DNA of 64,000 bases from an uncultured Candidatus Saccharibacteria bacterium (GCA_938041435.1 CALISR010000003.1:1-64000); one strand, 5' to 3'. Counted from the stretch's first letter, positions 25,222-34,019 are shown. Notes: generated by a model from the letters alone, not told the origin. Numbers and translations: made by a program.

Positions 25222-26505
25222 ATGGTACGATCTTCTACACCAGTTATAGAACTCCGAGGCCTCACCAAGCAGTATGGTCTGGGTGATGCTGCCCAAAATG
25301 CCTTGGACAATGTCGACCTGCGAGTCGAAAAAGGCGAATTCATCGTCATCATGGGCCCCAGTGGCTGCGGTAAGACGACTTTGCTCAATATTATGGGTTT
25401 GCTCGACCGCGCCGACAGCGGCGAATATTTTCTTGATGGAACATCGGTCGCGACGCTGAGCAAGCGTCAACACGCCCGGATTCGCTCGCGGCAGATTGGC
25501 ATCGTCTTCCAGAGTTTTAACCTGATTAATCGCCTAACGGTGCTTGAGAATGTTGCCCTTCCCCTGAGTTATCGTGGAGGGATGCGCCGCGTCAAGCGTC
25601 TGGAGCAAGCCAGTGCAGTGCTGAAGAATTTCCACCTCCAAGAGCGCGAATATTACATGCCGTGGCAGCTTAGTGGTGGACAGGTGCAGCGTGTGGCAAT
25701 TGCTCGCGCCCTGGTAAATCACCCGTCGATTATCCTAGCTGATGAGCCAACTGGTAACCTCGATAGCCGTTCGAGCCATATCATCATGGAAGAACTGGCT
25801 CAACTACACCGCCGGGGTAATACCATCATTATGGTGACGCACAACCCGAACCTCACGAGCTATGCTAGCCGCGTGATTAAGATGCTTGATGGGCAGATTG
25901 CCAGTGATGAGCAGATGCGCACCACTGCTGCCACGCCAACACTAGTGGCTCGCAAGCCACGGGTTCGCCGAGCGGCACCTGCTGGCAAGACTACACCGAC
26001 GATTGCGCACGGCTCGGCATCGGCTGCTCAGCCAGCTGTACCCGTCAAGGCAATTGCTCGCGGTCGTCCCGCCAAGGCTACGGCACCAGCAACGACAGCG
26101 CCAACAGTGGTCGACTACGAAGATCCGCACACCCAAGATGGCCCAACTATTGAGCCTATGCCAGTTGCCCCACCAGAGGTGCCGCCAGCCTTGCCGGCCG
26201 CGCCGCAGGCTCCGTCGGTAGCGCAGCCTGCTCTGGCACACTCTGCTGCGCCGGCTCATACAACCTCAGTTACCCCGGCTCAGTCTACACCAGCTTTGCC
26301 AGCGCAACCTACCCCAGCTCAATCCCAACCAGCTGCACCACAGCCAGCCAACCAACCTGCAGCACCAGTGGCCCATACTGCAGCTCAGCCATCATCTACG
26401 TCGTCTGCTGTATCGGTCGCTCAGCCAGTTGTGGCTACACCGGCTCAGCAGCCCGCTACACCATCGTCTGCTCACCAATCTAGCACAAAGGAGCCCCAGG
26501 CATGA
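25222..26505 (+). CDS. MacB/LolD-type ABC transporter ATP-binding protein with long Pro/Ala tail
   Basis: A 427-residue protein. Residues 1-240 form an ABC ATPase with Walker A GPSGCGKTT, signature LSGGQVQRV, Walker B IILADEPTGNLDS, and the H-loop THNP. The FQSFNLINRLTVLENVALPL stretch is typical of the MacB/LolD group. The last 185 residues are an Ala/Pro/Gln-rich low-complexity tail absent from most homologues. The stop overlaps the permease start (ATGA), so the two form a coupled exporter pair. The substrate is unknown; family members move antimicrobial peptides, lipoproteins or surface molecules. Confidence 0.92.
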   Translation: MVRSSTPVIELRGLTKQYGLGDAAQNALDNVDLRVEKGEFIVIMGPSGCGKTTLLNIMGLLDRADSGEYFLDGTSVATLSKRQHARIRSRQIGIVFQSFNLINRLTVLENVALPLSYRGGMRRVKRLEQASAVLKNFHLQEREYYMPWQLSGGQVQRVAIARALVNHPSIILADEPTGNLDSRSSHIIMEELAQLHRRGNTIIMVTHNPNLTSYASRVIKMLDGQIASDEQMRTTAATPTLVARKPRVRRAAPAGKTTPTIAHGSASAAQPAVPVKAIARGRPAKATAPATTAPTVVDYEDPHTQDGPTIEPMPVAPPEVPPALPAAPQAPSVAQPALAHSAAPAHTTSVTPAQSTPALPAQPTPAQSQPAAPQPANQPAAPVAHTAAQPSSTSSAVSVAQPVVATPAQQPATPSSAHQSSTKEPQA

Positions 26506-27725
26506 TAATTATTGACCATTTCGAAAATGCAAGCAGCAGCTTCCGGCGCAACCGCGGCCGTAATTTGCTGGCGACGCTGGGTGTGGCAATTGGCGTGGGT
26601 AGCATCGTGGCGATCTTGGCGCTGAGTGGTGGCCTGCATAATATTATTTCTCAACAGGTGTCTGAGCTTAATAATAACCTCATTGTCGTGCGCCCTGGTG
26701 TACAAGATAAGAGTTTCTCGTCACTGGCGAGCTCGGTCGCGCAATATAATTACAATACCAGCACCATCACCGAGTCCGATGTCGAGGCGGTACGCAAGAT
26801 GCCACATATCCGCGCTGTAGCACCAATGATGACTTCTGAGAATAAGCTCAAGGGCGATGGTCGAGAAGCTAATGCGACTGTTGTGGCGACCTCGCCAGAT
26901 CTTGCCATTACGAGCCAGCTTGCACTGCGCGATGGCGATTTCCTTGAGGGTGGCACACACGACGCCAAGCCAGCGGTGCTTGGCCCAAAGCTGTCGGTGC
27001 AGCTGTTTGGTACAGAGCAGTCGATTAGTCAGACGTTCAAAATCCGCGGCAAGGAATTTATCGTGGTGGGTGTGATGCGCGGTGTAGAAAAACCGCTGAA
27101 TTATAACAATGTCGATTTCGACAACGCAGCTATCATCACCACTGAGGCAGGTAAAAAAATTCACAACGGCCATACACAGATTCAGCAGATCAACATCCAG
27201 GCTGATGCGTCGCAGCAGGTCGGGCAGATTGCTCAGCAAGTTAAGGACAAGATTAAGCAAAATCACCAAGGGGAAGAAGACTTTACTGTGGCAACGGGCG
27301 ATGCGATCAGCCAACCAACCAACCGGCTCTTCACAGCACTAACCCAGGTGTTGACGCTGATTGCAGCCATCTCGCTGGTGGTTGGTGGCATTGGTATCAT
27401 GAACATCATGCTGGTGAGCGTGGTAGAGCGCACGCGCGAGGTGGGTATCCGCAAAGCGGTTGGTGCGACTGATGGTAATATCATCACGCAGTTTGTTATT
27501 GAGGCGCTGGCGATTAGCTTGCTTGGTGGTATCCTGGGCTACATCCTGGGCTACATAGTGGCGCTGAGCTTTAGCGTCTGGCTGTCCTTCCCGCCAGCAC
27601 TGGAGTGGCAGACAGCGGTGATGGCAATTGGCCTCGCACTAGCGGTTGGCCTCACCTTCGGTCTCTACCCAGCTATCCGTGCCGCGCGCAAGAACACAAT
27701 TGAGTCGCTACGACAGTACCACTAA
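26502..27725 (+). CDS. MacB/FtsX-type ABC transporter permease
   Basis: A 407-residue permease: an N-terminal membrane segment (about 20-45, LLATLGVAIGVGSIVAILAL), an outside MacB-type domain (about 50-270), and three C-terminal membrane segments (about 285-310, 335-360 and 370-395) with the conserved VVERTREVGIRKAVGAT loop between the first two. It overlaps the ATPase gene by four bases. Members act by mechanotransmission rather than by forming a channel for small solutes. A terminator follows at 27749-27776. Confidence 0.92.
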   Translation: MIIIDHFENASSSFRRNRGRNLLATLGVAIGVGSIVAILALSGGLHNIISQQVSELNNNLIVVRPGVQDKSFSSLASSVAQYNYNTSTITESDVEAVRKMPHIRAVAPMMTSENKLKGDGREANATVVATSPDLAITSQLALRDGDFLEGGTHDAKPAVLGPKLSVQLFGTEQSISQTFKIRGKEFIVVGVMRGVEKPLNYNNVDFDNAAIITTEAGKKIHNGHTQIQQINIQADASQQVGQIAQQVKDKIKQNHQGEEDFTVATGDAISQPTNRLFTALTQVLTLIAAISLVVGGIGIMNIMLVSVVERTREVGIRKAVGATDGNIITQFVIEALAISLLGGILGYILGYIVALSFSVWLSFPPALEWQTAVMAIGLALAVGLTFGLYPAIRAARKNTIESLRQYH

Positions 27726-27748
27726 TCGACATAGTTATGTTGGTGCAG

Positions 27749-27776
27749 AACCCGCCTGAAATGTGGCGGGTTTTTG
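27749..27776 (+). terminator. Rho-independent terminator of the ABC exporter operon
   Basis: AACCCGCC (27749-27756) pairs with GGCGGGTT (27765-27772), followed by TTT. Confidence 0.9.
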
Positions 27777-27836
27777 CTTGGCTTTCTATCCTACTCTACT
27801 CTAAATATAGAGTTTTGAAGTATGAAGTTTGACATT

Positions 27837-28859
27837 TCAAGACACACCGCTCTTCCCCTGTTTCACGCCATTCAACACGCCAAGGTAGCAGCTAGCAAAT
27901 TCTGCTAGTATCATGCCGTGCAGCACCTGCTCTCCCTCTGTCTCGCCAGCAAGCAAGATAGACTTCGCGTGGGGTCTGCGGCCACTGAGGCGGCGATCGA
28001 GCGCTGCCATGCGCTGCTGGGTAGAAGAGTCATTTTCCCCTACCAGGTCGAAAAGCGCAAATGGTTTATCCACCGGATGGCTCAGCCAGCCGTGAGCACC
28101 AGCGTGCTCTGCCTCAGTAAGGGTGGTAGAAAAGGCTACATTATGCGCTCGTTCCTGCCAACACCATTGCCACCACTGGGCCACTGGCGCGAGCGCCTCA
28201 CTGCCGCAAAATACTGCTGTCTTTCCTACCGCTTGGCGTGCAAGCTGCTTGGAGAGGTTGTGAGCGGTCGGCACGGTAGAGCCCCACTGCTGCAGTGCGT
28301 CGCTCACATGGGCTCCGCTGTGGGCTATAGCATCCACCACATCACTATCCAGCAGGTGGTAAGCCGCCAGCAGCCCACCAAGCGTCGTGAGTATGCGCTG
28401 CCGCTCCATCTGCCCTTCCCTATGACCAATTGGCATAATAATGGCTGCAGGGTATGCTGCAGCATACTCAGCCACGGCAGCATCATGGGTGAGGAGAACG
28501 GCCGAAGCGGCATGCTGCTGTGTATAGCGCAGAATATTCTTCACCTGGTCAGGTGAGATGCCAGCCTCGATAATAACCACCAGGCTATGCGTGCTCACAA
28601 ATGGTGGTACTGCTGCTGCCTCGCAGCATAGCACAGGCACAGCCATGTGAGGCTGCACGAGCTGCTGAGCGACGCGAGCCAACACCGCCCCACCATCTGT
28701 TGCTATAATAACAACATTATGAATATTATGCTGGGGTGATAAGTGTGAGAGCTGATTTGCTACCTCTGTTGGTAGCGTCGTTTGTTTCCATAATGTTGCA
28801 ACGTGATGCAGAGTGGCCTCGGCACCGCGTTGACGCAATATGGTCTGGTCATCAAGCAT
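27837..28859 (-). CDS. SIS-domain protein, probable phosphoglucose/phosphomannose isomerase family
   Basis: A 340-residue protein resembling bifunctional phosphoglucose/phosphomannose isomerases: two SIS-type sugar-phosphate domains (about 25-165, with NVVIIATDGGAVLARVAQQL, and 195-330, with KTAVFCGSEALAPVAQWWQW) and a C-terminal helical region. Such enzymes interconvert fructose-6-P with glucose-6-P or mannose-6-P. The usual SIS substrate loop is poorly conserved here, so the activity is not certain. The ATG at 28859 has AAGGAG seven bases ahead, and TATACT further upstream allows a normal leader. Confidence 0.7.
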   Translation of the reverse strand: MLDDQTILRQRGAEATLHHVATLWKQTTLPTEVANQLSHLSPQHNIHNVVIIATDGGAVLARVAQQLVQPHMAVPVLCCEAAAVPPFVSTHSLVVIIEAGISPDQVKNILRYTQQHAASAVLLTHDAAVAEYAAAYPAAIIMPIGHREGQMERQRILTTLGGLLAAYHLLDSDVVDAIAHSGAHVSDALQQWGSTVPTAHNLSKQLARQAVGKTAVFCGSEALAPVAQWWQWCWQERAHNVAFSTTLTEAEHAGAHGWLSHPVDKPFALFDLVGENDSSTQQRMAALDRRLSGRRPHAKSILLAGETEGEQVLHGMILAEFASCYLGVLNGVKQGKSGVS

Positions 28860-28949
28860 AATCGTCTCCTTCTGCTTGCAAGAGTATACCCTCCCATGAT
28901 ACATTAATTAGCAGAGAATCATAAGCATATTTGGAGACAGGTGGGAACC

Positions 28950-29414
28950 ATGAATATCAGCACTACATCACAATCAATTACCGACGATCAAGAGCTTGCC
29001 AAGGTGCTTGCTGGGATCGGCCCGCAGGTGGGCACAGCAGCGTCGCAGCGGTCGCAGGCGATGATGTCGGGGCAAGGTGCTGGCCGTTCATCGCTCTCGG
29101 GTATGTCGGGTAATATGGGCTCGTCTGTGCCAGTCATGTCCTCGCAGCAGCAATCGTCGCAGCCTGCCCCCAGTGGTGAGGCGCTCAATGGCGTGAAGCA
29201 ATCGGCCATCAAAGAGCTGCGCCCACTGGTGGATAAGCTCAACGTTAGCCCAGATGAGAAATTCGATACCTATTTGCTTTTGATCCGCTCGACAGACGAC
29301 AAGAGTTTGATCGATCCAGCGTACCAAATTGCCAAATCTATCCGCGACGAAACTCGCCGCGCTCAAGCGCTGCTCGACATTATCAAAGAGATCGACTATT
29401 TGTCGCAGCGGTAA
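28950..29414 (+). CDS. Hypothetical protein, Ser/Gln-rich N-terminus and helical C-terminus
   Basis: A 154-residue protein. Residues 1-75 are rich in Ser, Gln, Gly and Met and probably disordered; 78-154 look like a compact helical domain (LNGVKQSAIKELRPLVDKL, EIDYLSQR). No signal peptide, membrane segment or known family was seen. The ATG at 28950 is preceded by AGGTGGG. It is divergent from the SIS-domain gene and is closed by a terminator at 29441-29464, so it is a single-gene unit. Confidence 0.7.
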   Translation: MNISTTSQSITDDQELAKVLAGIGPQVGTAASQRSQAMMSGQGAGRSSLSGMSGNMGSSVPVMSSQQQSSQPAPSGEALNGVKQSAIKELRPLVDKLNVSPDEKFDTYLLLIRSTDDKSLIDPAYQIAKSIRDETRRAQALLDIIKEIDYLSQR

Positions 29415-29440
29415 CGACTCATACAGTAAGAATAGGCATT

Positions 29441-29464
29441 ATCACCACTGATGTGGTGATTTTG
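29441..29464 (+). terminator. Rho-independent terminator
   Basis: ATCACCAC (29441-29448) pairs with GTGGTGAT (29453-29460), followed by TTTTG. Confidence 0.85.
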
Positions 29465-29502
29465 TTATGGTGCTAAAAATGATATATAATACAAACATAA
29501 CT

Positions 29503-29937
29503 ATGGTAAAAACACGTCACTATAAGCCACATCGCCCTACACTCAAACATCATGGCATTGATACAATGCCATCGCTTATATCACCGAGCCAGTGGTCGAC
29601 GTCTTCTTCGAACATCAAAAAGCAGCTTGTTACCGTTGATGCAGCGCTGAAGAGCCAAAAGCCACACCTCGCTTACCTCGTAGAACAGCAAAGACATAAC
29701 TGGAATGAGGAAAAACGCCGCCAGCGACGCTCGGCTGCTCTGGGAGAGAGTGCTGTGACGCTTGTGCAGCACTATGCGAGCAAAGAACAGTGGTCGCATG
29801 TCGATATGGCGCGGCTGCTTGCAGCATATCCTGGCTGGGTGGAGGCGATTGGACAAGATGATACGACGCTAACTCGACAGGAAAATAAACAGCGGATCAG
29901 AAACTCACGTACTTTAACCATGCCCTGCGCGATGTGA
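29503..29937 (+). pseudogene. N-terminal part of a probably frameshifted nuclease gene
   Basis: A 144-residue reading frame, basic and helical (NWNEEKRRQRRSAAL, HVDMARLLAAYPGWVEAI), of no known family. Its last ten residues (after QRIR) look like out-of-frame translation. In the neighbouring frame the sequence KLTYFNHALRDVIDNATHS runs on into the downstream protein. One extra A in the AAA at 29901-29903 would join the two into a single protein of about 310 residues. TATAAT about 12 bases before the ATG at 29503 supplies a promoter. Alternatives: two genes coupled by a GTGA overlap, a programmed -1 shift, or a sequencing error. Confidence 0.55.
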
Positions 29938-30401
29938 TAGACAACGCCACACACTCTTGCGAGACATGGAAGTCGATACCGTCTGTGTCAGATATAGTTA
30001 ACGGCTTAGAAGTAGTGTGCCCAGGCAATAAGCATGCTCAAAACAAGCAAGATCGAAAAGATATGCTGTATGCAACAGTGGTGGGCATTCGCAATGAAGT
30101 GCTCTTCATGCGGGTGCTGGATGAAGCGGGCATTGCCTATGAGCCAGGTACGGCCAACCAGGATATGCGTGGGATAGACATGATAGTGAATGGTAAGCTT
30201 ATCGATCTCAAGTCGTCTGAACACTATGTGCATGAGGCCCAGGAAGATGCTACTGAGCATGGTGATGACAGACGGATCTTTTTCTTCCCTGGTGTGGAGA
30301 GGTATGAATATCGCAATAAATTAATGCTGCCGAAGGAAAAAATTATCCGGGTTGTGCCACGAGTGATAGCTCGCATGTATAGCCATGGCATTCTGGATTG
30401 A
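29889..30401 (+). CDS. PD-(D/E)XK-type nuclease domain protein (C-terminal part)
   Basis: If read from the GTG at 29934 this is a 155-residue protein; the open frame extends back to 29889 with protein-like sequence. The motif GIDMIVNGKLIDLKS (about residues 80-94) fits the PD-(D/E)XK nuclease core, G-x-D followed by D-x-K, with a possible conserved E at 55 in RNEVLF. Members include restriction enzymes, Holliday-junction resolvases and toxin nucleases; which applies here is unknown. It probably belongs with the upstream reading frame (29503-29937). A small acidic protein is encoded 70 bases downstream. Confidence 0.6.
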   Translation, partial: TADQKLTYFNHALRDVIDNATHSCETWKSIPSVSDIVNGLEVVCPGNKHAQNKQDRKDMLYATVVGIRNEVLFMRVLDEAGIAYEPGTANQDMRGIDMIVNGKLIDLKSSEHYVHEAQEDATEHGDDRRIFFFPGVERYEYRNKLMLPKEKIIRVVPRVIARMYSHGILD

Positions 30402-30472
30402 ACTGATACAACAGAGGTAGACCTCACGATAGACAGGTGACCATAACAGGCATAAAGGAGGTGCAGTGTCAT

Positions 30473-30781
30473 ATGTCGCACGAAATACCACAGCAGCCGT
30501 CAGACAAAGAGTATGAGAGACATGCGGTGCTCAAAGAGTCAATCGCTCAATCGATTCTCAAGAAAAGACCATGGCCCTATGGTGGGTCTGAAGACGAGCC
30601 GGGGCTGCTCTCTATCCAGTGGATGTCGTTGCAGTATGCCGAGGATGGCTGGTCAGCAACTGGCTTAACCACTGATAGGCGCTATGTAAGAGTAGACATC
30701 AGCAACGATGCAGACGATGTGATACTCGAAGTGGAGGCTATGCAATCCGACGGAGAGACAGACACCCCGCAGAGCAGTTAG
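30473..30781 (+). CDS. Small acidic hypothetical protein
   Basis: A 102-residue, acidic protein with no signal peptide or membrane segment; the middle (LSIQWMSLQYAEDGWSATGL) looks folded, and the C-terminus is acidic and Ser/Thr-rich. No family was recognised. The ATG at 30473 has a strong AAAGGAGG ribosome-binding site; an in-frame ATG at 30437 has none. It lies 71 bases downstream of the nuclease-like gene in the same direction, so it could be a partner or an immunity protein, but this is only inferred from position. Confidence 0.6.
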   Translation: MSHEIPQQPSDKEYERHAVLKESIAQSILKKRPWPYGGSEDEPGLLSIQWMSLQYAEDGWSATGLTTDRRYVRVDISNDADDVILEVEAMQSDGETDTPQSS

Positions 30782-30794
30782 CCGCGTGCACACA

Positions 30795-32225
30795 CTAGCT
30801 CGCTGATGCCCGCTTGCTGTGGCGTGAAGCTGGCTTTTTCTTGCGCTTGGCTTTGTCTTTGACTTTGGAGATAGGTTTGCTGGCGTCTTTTGCGCGCCTG
30901 CGCTTGCTCTTGCCTTTCGCTGGCTTCTTCTTCGATGCTTGCTGCTCGTGGATAGCATTTCGTACCTCTGTTATTTCGTCCCAGGGGTGGGTGCCGTCGG
31001 CGCGTTCGATGGTTTTTTCGTGGCCTTTGCCGAGGAAGACGACGGTGTCGCGGGCGGTGCGGGCACGGCGGACGGCAAAGCGGATAGCCTCAGCGCGGTC
31101 GTGGATGAGAAAGAGGTCGGTATCTTGGGTTTTGCCAGCGGCTTCTGCGCCTTTGGCGATTTGGGTGAGGATGTGTTGCCCATCGACGTCACGATCGTCT
31201 TCTTCGGTGATGATAAGCTCGTCGGCGATTCGCCCTGCGATCTTGCCTTGGATGGCTCGCTTGGACTCATCGCGCCGGCCAGCCGAGCCAAACAGGACGA
31301 TCAGCTTGCCTTTCGTGCTTGCTCGCACACTACCGAGGAGCCGCTCGAAGGCGTCGGGTGTGTGGGCAAAATCGACAATAGCGGAGAATGGCTGCCCAGC
31401 ATCAACAACTGTCATGCGGCCATCCACCCCAGTGAGTGCAGCCAGGCCGTGTTCGATCTGTACCCGGCTTAAGCCCACCTCGTGCCCTACTGCTACTGCG
31501 GCTAGGCTGTTGGCGATGTTGAATTCACCCGGCATATTGATGGTGATGTGGTGCATCTCCCCCATTAGCCACACATCGTAGCGGCTGCCCGAGGCGGTTT
31601 GGGTGATATTAGTCGCCCGGATGTTACCGTCAGCGATGCCGTAGCATAGGCTACGGGGCACGGCTTGCTCGAAGACTGCTGCTGATGGGTCATCCGCATT
31701 GATAATGCCAACCCGCCGCGCCAGCTTGAAGAGACGTGTCTTGGCGGCGCGGTAGCGTTCGAATGTCTTGTGATAATCTAAATGCTCGTGTGTGACGTTG
31801 GTCATGACGGCGATGTCTATTGGAATACCAAAGATGCGATGCTGCGCCAATGCATGGCTCGTTACTTCTAGCACCACCCACTGCACATTATGCCGCCGAA
31901 ACTCCGCCAAACGCTGCTGCAACAGGGGTGCAGATACGGTGGTCATGTGCTCGGTTTGCGGCGTAATGTTGTCATTCACTCCATATGCCACTGTCGTCAT
32001 CAGGCCGACATTGTAGCCTGCCTCTACCAGCATGCGGTGGATCATAAAGCACGTCGTGGTCTTGCCGTTCGTTCCCGTCACGCCAATGACGTGCATGCCC
32101 TGGGCTGGAAAACCTTGGTTGGCCGCTGCTGCAGTAGCTTCGAGCAGCCGATAGCCTGGCTCCAGCGCCGCCAGCACGCTGGGTGGGAGCGTATTCTTGA
32201 GTGTTTGTTTTAGAGAAAATGCCAT
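30795..32225 (-). CDS. murE: UDP-N-acetylmuramyl-tripeptide synthetase (MurE-like)
   Basis: A 476-residue Mur ligase that adds the third amino acid to UDP-MurNAc-L-Ala-D-Glu in the cytoplasm. The ATP-binding loop is VIGVTGTNGKTTT, and VLEVTSHALAQHRI, MTNVTHEHLDYH and LFGSAGRRDESKR mark the central domain. The usual DNPR motif of meso-diaminopimelate enzymes is replaced by EEDDRDVDGQ, so the added residue cannot be assigned. The last 45 residues form a Lys/Arg-rich tail not normal for the family. TATAAT ends seven bases before the ATG, suggesting a leaderless mRNA. Confidence 0.88.
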   Translation of the reverse strand: MAFSLKQTLKNTLPPSVLAALEPGYRLLEATAAAANQGFPAQGMHVIGVTGTNGKTTTCFMIHRMLVEAGYNVGLMTTVAYGVNDNITPQTEHMTTVSAPLLQQRLAEFRRHNVQWVVLEVTSHALAQHRIFGIPIDIAVMTNVTHEHLDYHKTFERYRAAKTRLFKLARRVGIINADDPSAAVFEQAVPRSLCYGIADGNIRATNITQTASGSRYDVWLMGEMHHITINMPGEFNIANSLAAVAVGHEVGLSRVQIEHGLAALTGVDGRMTVVDAGQPFSAIVDFAHTPDAFERLLGSVRASTKGKLIVLFGSAGRRDESKRAIQGKIAGRIADELIITEEDDRDVDGQHILTQIAKGAEAAGKTQDTDLFLIHDRAEAIRFAVRRARTARDTVVFLGKGHEKTIERADGTHPWDEITEVRNAIHEQQASKKKPAKGKSKRRRAKDASKPISKVKDKAKRKKKPASRHSKRASAS

Positions 32226-32436
32226 GGCACATATTATACCACTTTTGGTAATATTTAAAACCATGAGCTGATCCTATCTATAGGAGTATCGACCTCTGAT
32301 CGTCTCAGCAAAAGGAATGAAAGAAAAGAGCTTGAGAGTAGGTTAGCTCTTGAGGTTCAAACTCATGCAATTTGATTTTTTATTATCACACTACTCTCTC
32401 ATCTTCCTTGCTCTGCTATTCTGCTATAATAACTTT

Positions 32437-33531
32437 ATGAAGATTCTTGGGATTGAGAGCAGCTGTGACGAGACGGCGGCTGCGGTGGTGGCCGATGGGC
32501 GGCACTTGCTGAGTAGTGTCGTGCACTCGCAGATAGATATTCATGCCCAGTATGGTGGCGTGGTGCCAGAAGTAGCAGCGCGGAGCCATATTGAGATGAT
32601 TACCCCAGTGATTGACCGCGCATTGGCCGAGGCGGCATGCAGCTGGGATGAAATTGATGGCATTGCTGTGACGTATGCGCCTGGGCTGGTAGGGTCACTA
32701 TTGGTCGGGACGCTGGCGGCGCGGACGCTGGCGATTGTGCACAAGAAGCCGCTCTACGCAATTCATCATGTGGAGGCGCATGTCTATGCCAACTTTGTGG
32801 TGGAGGACGGCCGGCCAAAGCCCGAGCCAGCTTTAGCGCTCCCTGCTGCGCAGCCGAGCTTCCCTATGCTGGCGCTCATCGTCTCTGGTGGGCATAGTCA
32901 GCTGGTGCTGTTTCGGGCGCATGGTGACTATACACTACTTGGCCAGACGCAGGATGATGCTGTAGGCGAAGCCTTCGACAAGGTAGCGAAGATCATTGGT
33001 TTGCCCTACCCTGGTGGCCCGGCCATTGCTGCTGCCGCTACGCACGGTGACCCGCAGCATTACGCGTTACCTAAGGCGCGGATGCATGGCCAGTACGATT
33101 TCTCCTTCTCGGGCCTTAAAACGGCCGTGCTGCGCCGAATGCAAGCCGAGGTAGGCAAAGATACCTCTTTTCCTTCGCACGAGCTTCCAGCGCTTGTTAC
33201 GCCGCAGCAGCGCTATGATATGGCGGCGAGCTTCCAACGTGTGGCGGTAGAGACATTGGTCGATAAGACGGTGCTGGCTTATGAGCACTATGCGCCGCGC
33301 TCCGTCGTGATTGCTGGTGGTGTGGCGGCCAACCAAGAACTTCGCCGCCAGCTGCGCATTGCCCTGCCCTGCTCTATTAGCTACGCACCAATGGCCTTTT
33401 GCACAGACAATGCAGTGATGATTGCTACCCTTGGCTACTACTACGCCCAGGCTGGCCACATAGTTGACCCATACCTGCTCGAAGTGCAGCCAAGTTTGTC
33501 GATGCGCGAAGCAGTGTGGGCTGATAATTAG
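32437..33531 (+). CDS. tsaD: tRNA N6-adenosine threonylcarbamoyltransferase TsaD
   Basis: A 364-residue enzyme that, with TsaB and TsaE, makes t6A at position 37 of ANN-decoding tRNAs. It begins MKILGIESSCDETAAAVV; HHVEAHVYAN carries the metal-binding H-x3-H; ALIVSGGHSQLVL and VVIAGGVAANQELR are the ATP-binding signatures of the ASKHA fold. TATAAT (32425-32430) ends six bases before the ATG, so the mRNA is predicted to be leaderless; an in-frame ATG at 32350 lies upstream of that promoter. The stop overlaps the convergent gene by four bases. Confidence 0.95.
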   Translation: MKILGIESSCDETAAAVVADGRHLLSSVVHSQIDIHAQYGGVVPEVAARSHIEMITPVIDRALAEAACSWDEIDGIAVTYAPGLVGSLLVGTLAARTLAIVHKKPLYAIHHVEAHVYANFVVEDGRPKPEPALALPAAQPSFPMLALIVSGGHSQLVLFRAHGDYTLLGQTQDDAVGEAFDKVAKIIGLPYPGGPAIAAAATHGDPQHYALPKARMHGQYDFSFSGLKTAVLRRMQAEVGKDTSFPSHELPALVTPQQRYDMAASFQRVAVETLVDKTVLAYEHYAPRSVVIAGGVAANQELRRQLRIALPCSISYAPMAFCTDNAVMIATLGYYYAQAGHIVDPYLLEVQPSLSMREAVWADN

Positions 33532-34019
33532 CCTTCTTTTGCGCGAATCTGCCTGACCAGCGCTGCAGCAGCTACAACAGTTTCGTTGAGTGTGCGATAG
33601 ATCGGGAGCTTTGGTTGCTCAAGGTGTGCTTGTGTTTCGATGTCAAATGGTCGGTCGAAGCTTTTGTCAATGCCAAGCACAATGGGCGAGCCGCGTCCAA
33701 GTTCCTTACCAAGCTCTAGTGGTGTAATGATGCCTGATCCCTTGACAAAGTAAAACATTACCACGCGTGCGAGCTGTAGATTCCGGTGTTCCCATGTGAT
33801 CTGCTCCTTCGCAATATCACCAACGCGTGGTATTCCTTCTGGGCGTCGTGGGTTGGCAATAATGAGCTCTTCGTCGCATGATTCTGTTTGCTCAATATTT
33901 TCTAATAATTTCTCTGCTTGGTTTTGCCAATCTTCTGCCCCAGAAATAGGGCCTGCAATGAAGATGTCTGGCCGTAATTCTTGCATAGATAACGCTGATG
34001 TTGGGCGCTTGACGAGCAT
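33528..34019 (-). CDS. Nucleoside 2-deoxyribosyltransferase-like protein
   Basis: A 163-residue protein. DIFIAGPISGAEDWQNQ near the N-terminus and the later LARVVMFYFVKGSGIITPLELGKEL with PIVLGID fit the nucleoside 2-deoxyribosyltransferase-like superfamily (the EL pair providing the catalytic Glu). Such enzymes swap bases on deoxyribose or cleave nucleotides. It is single and convergent with tsaD, their stops overlapping at 33528-33531. The substrate is unknown. Confidence 0.75.
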   Translation of the reverse strand: MLVKRPTSALSMQELRPDIFIAGPISGAEDWQNQAEKLLENIEQTESCDEELIIANPRRPEGIPRVGDIAKEQITWEHRNLQLARVVMFYFVKGSGIITPLELGKELGRGSPIVLGIDKSFDRPFDIETQAHLEQPKLPIYRTLNETVVAAAALVRQIRAKEG

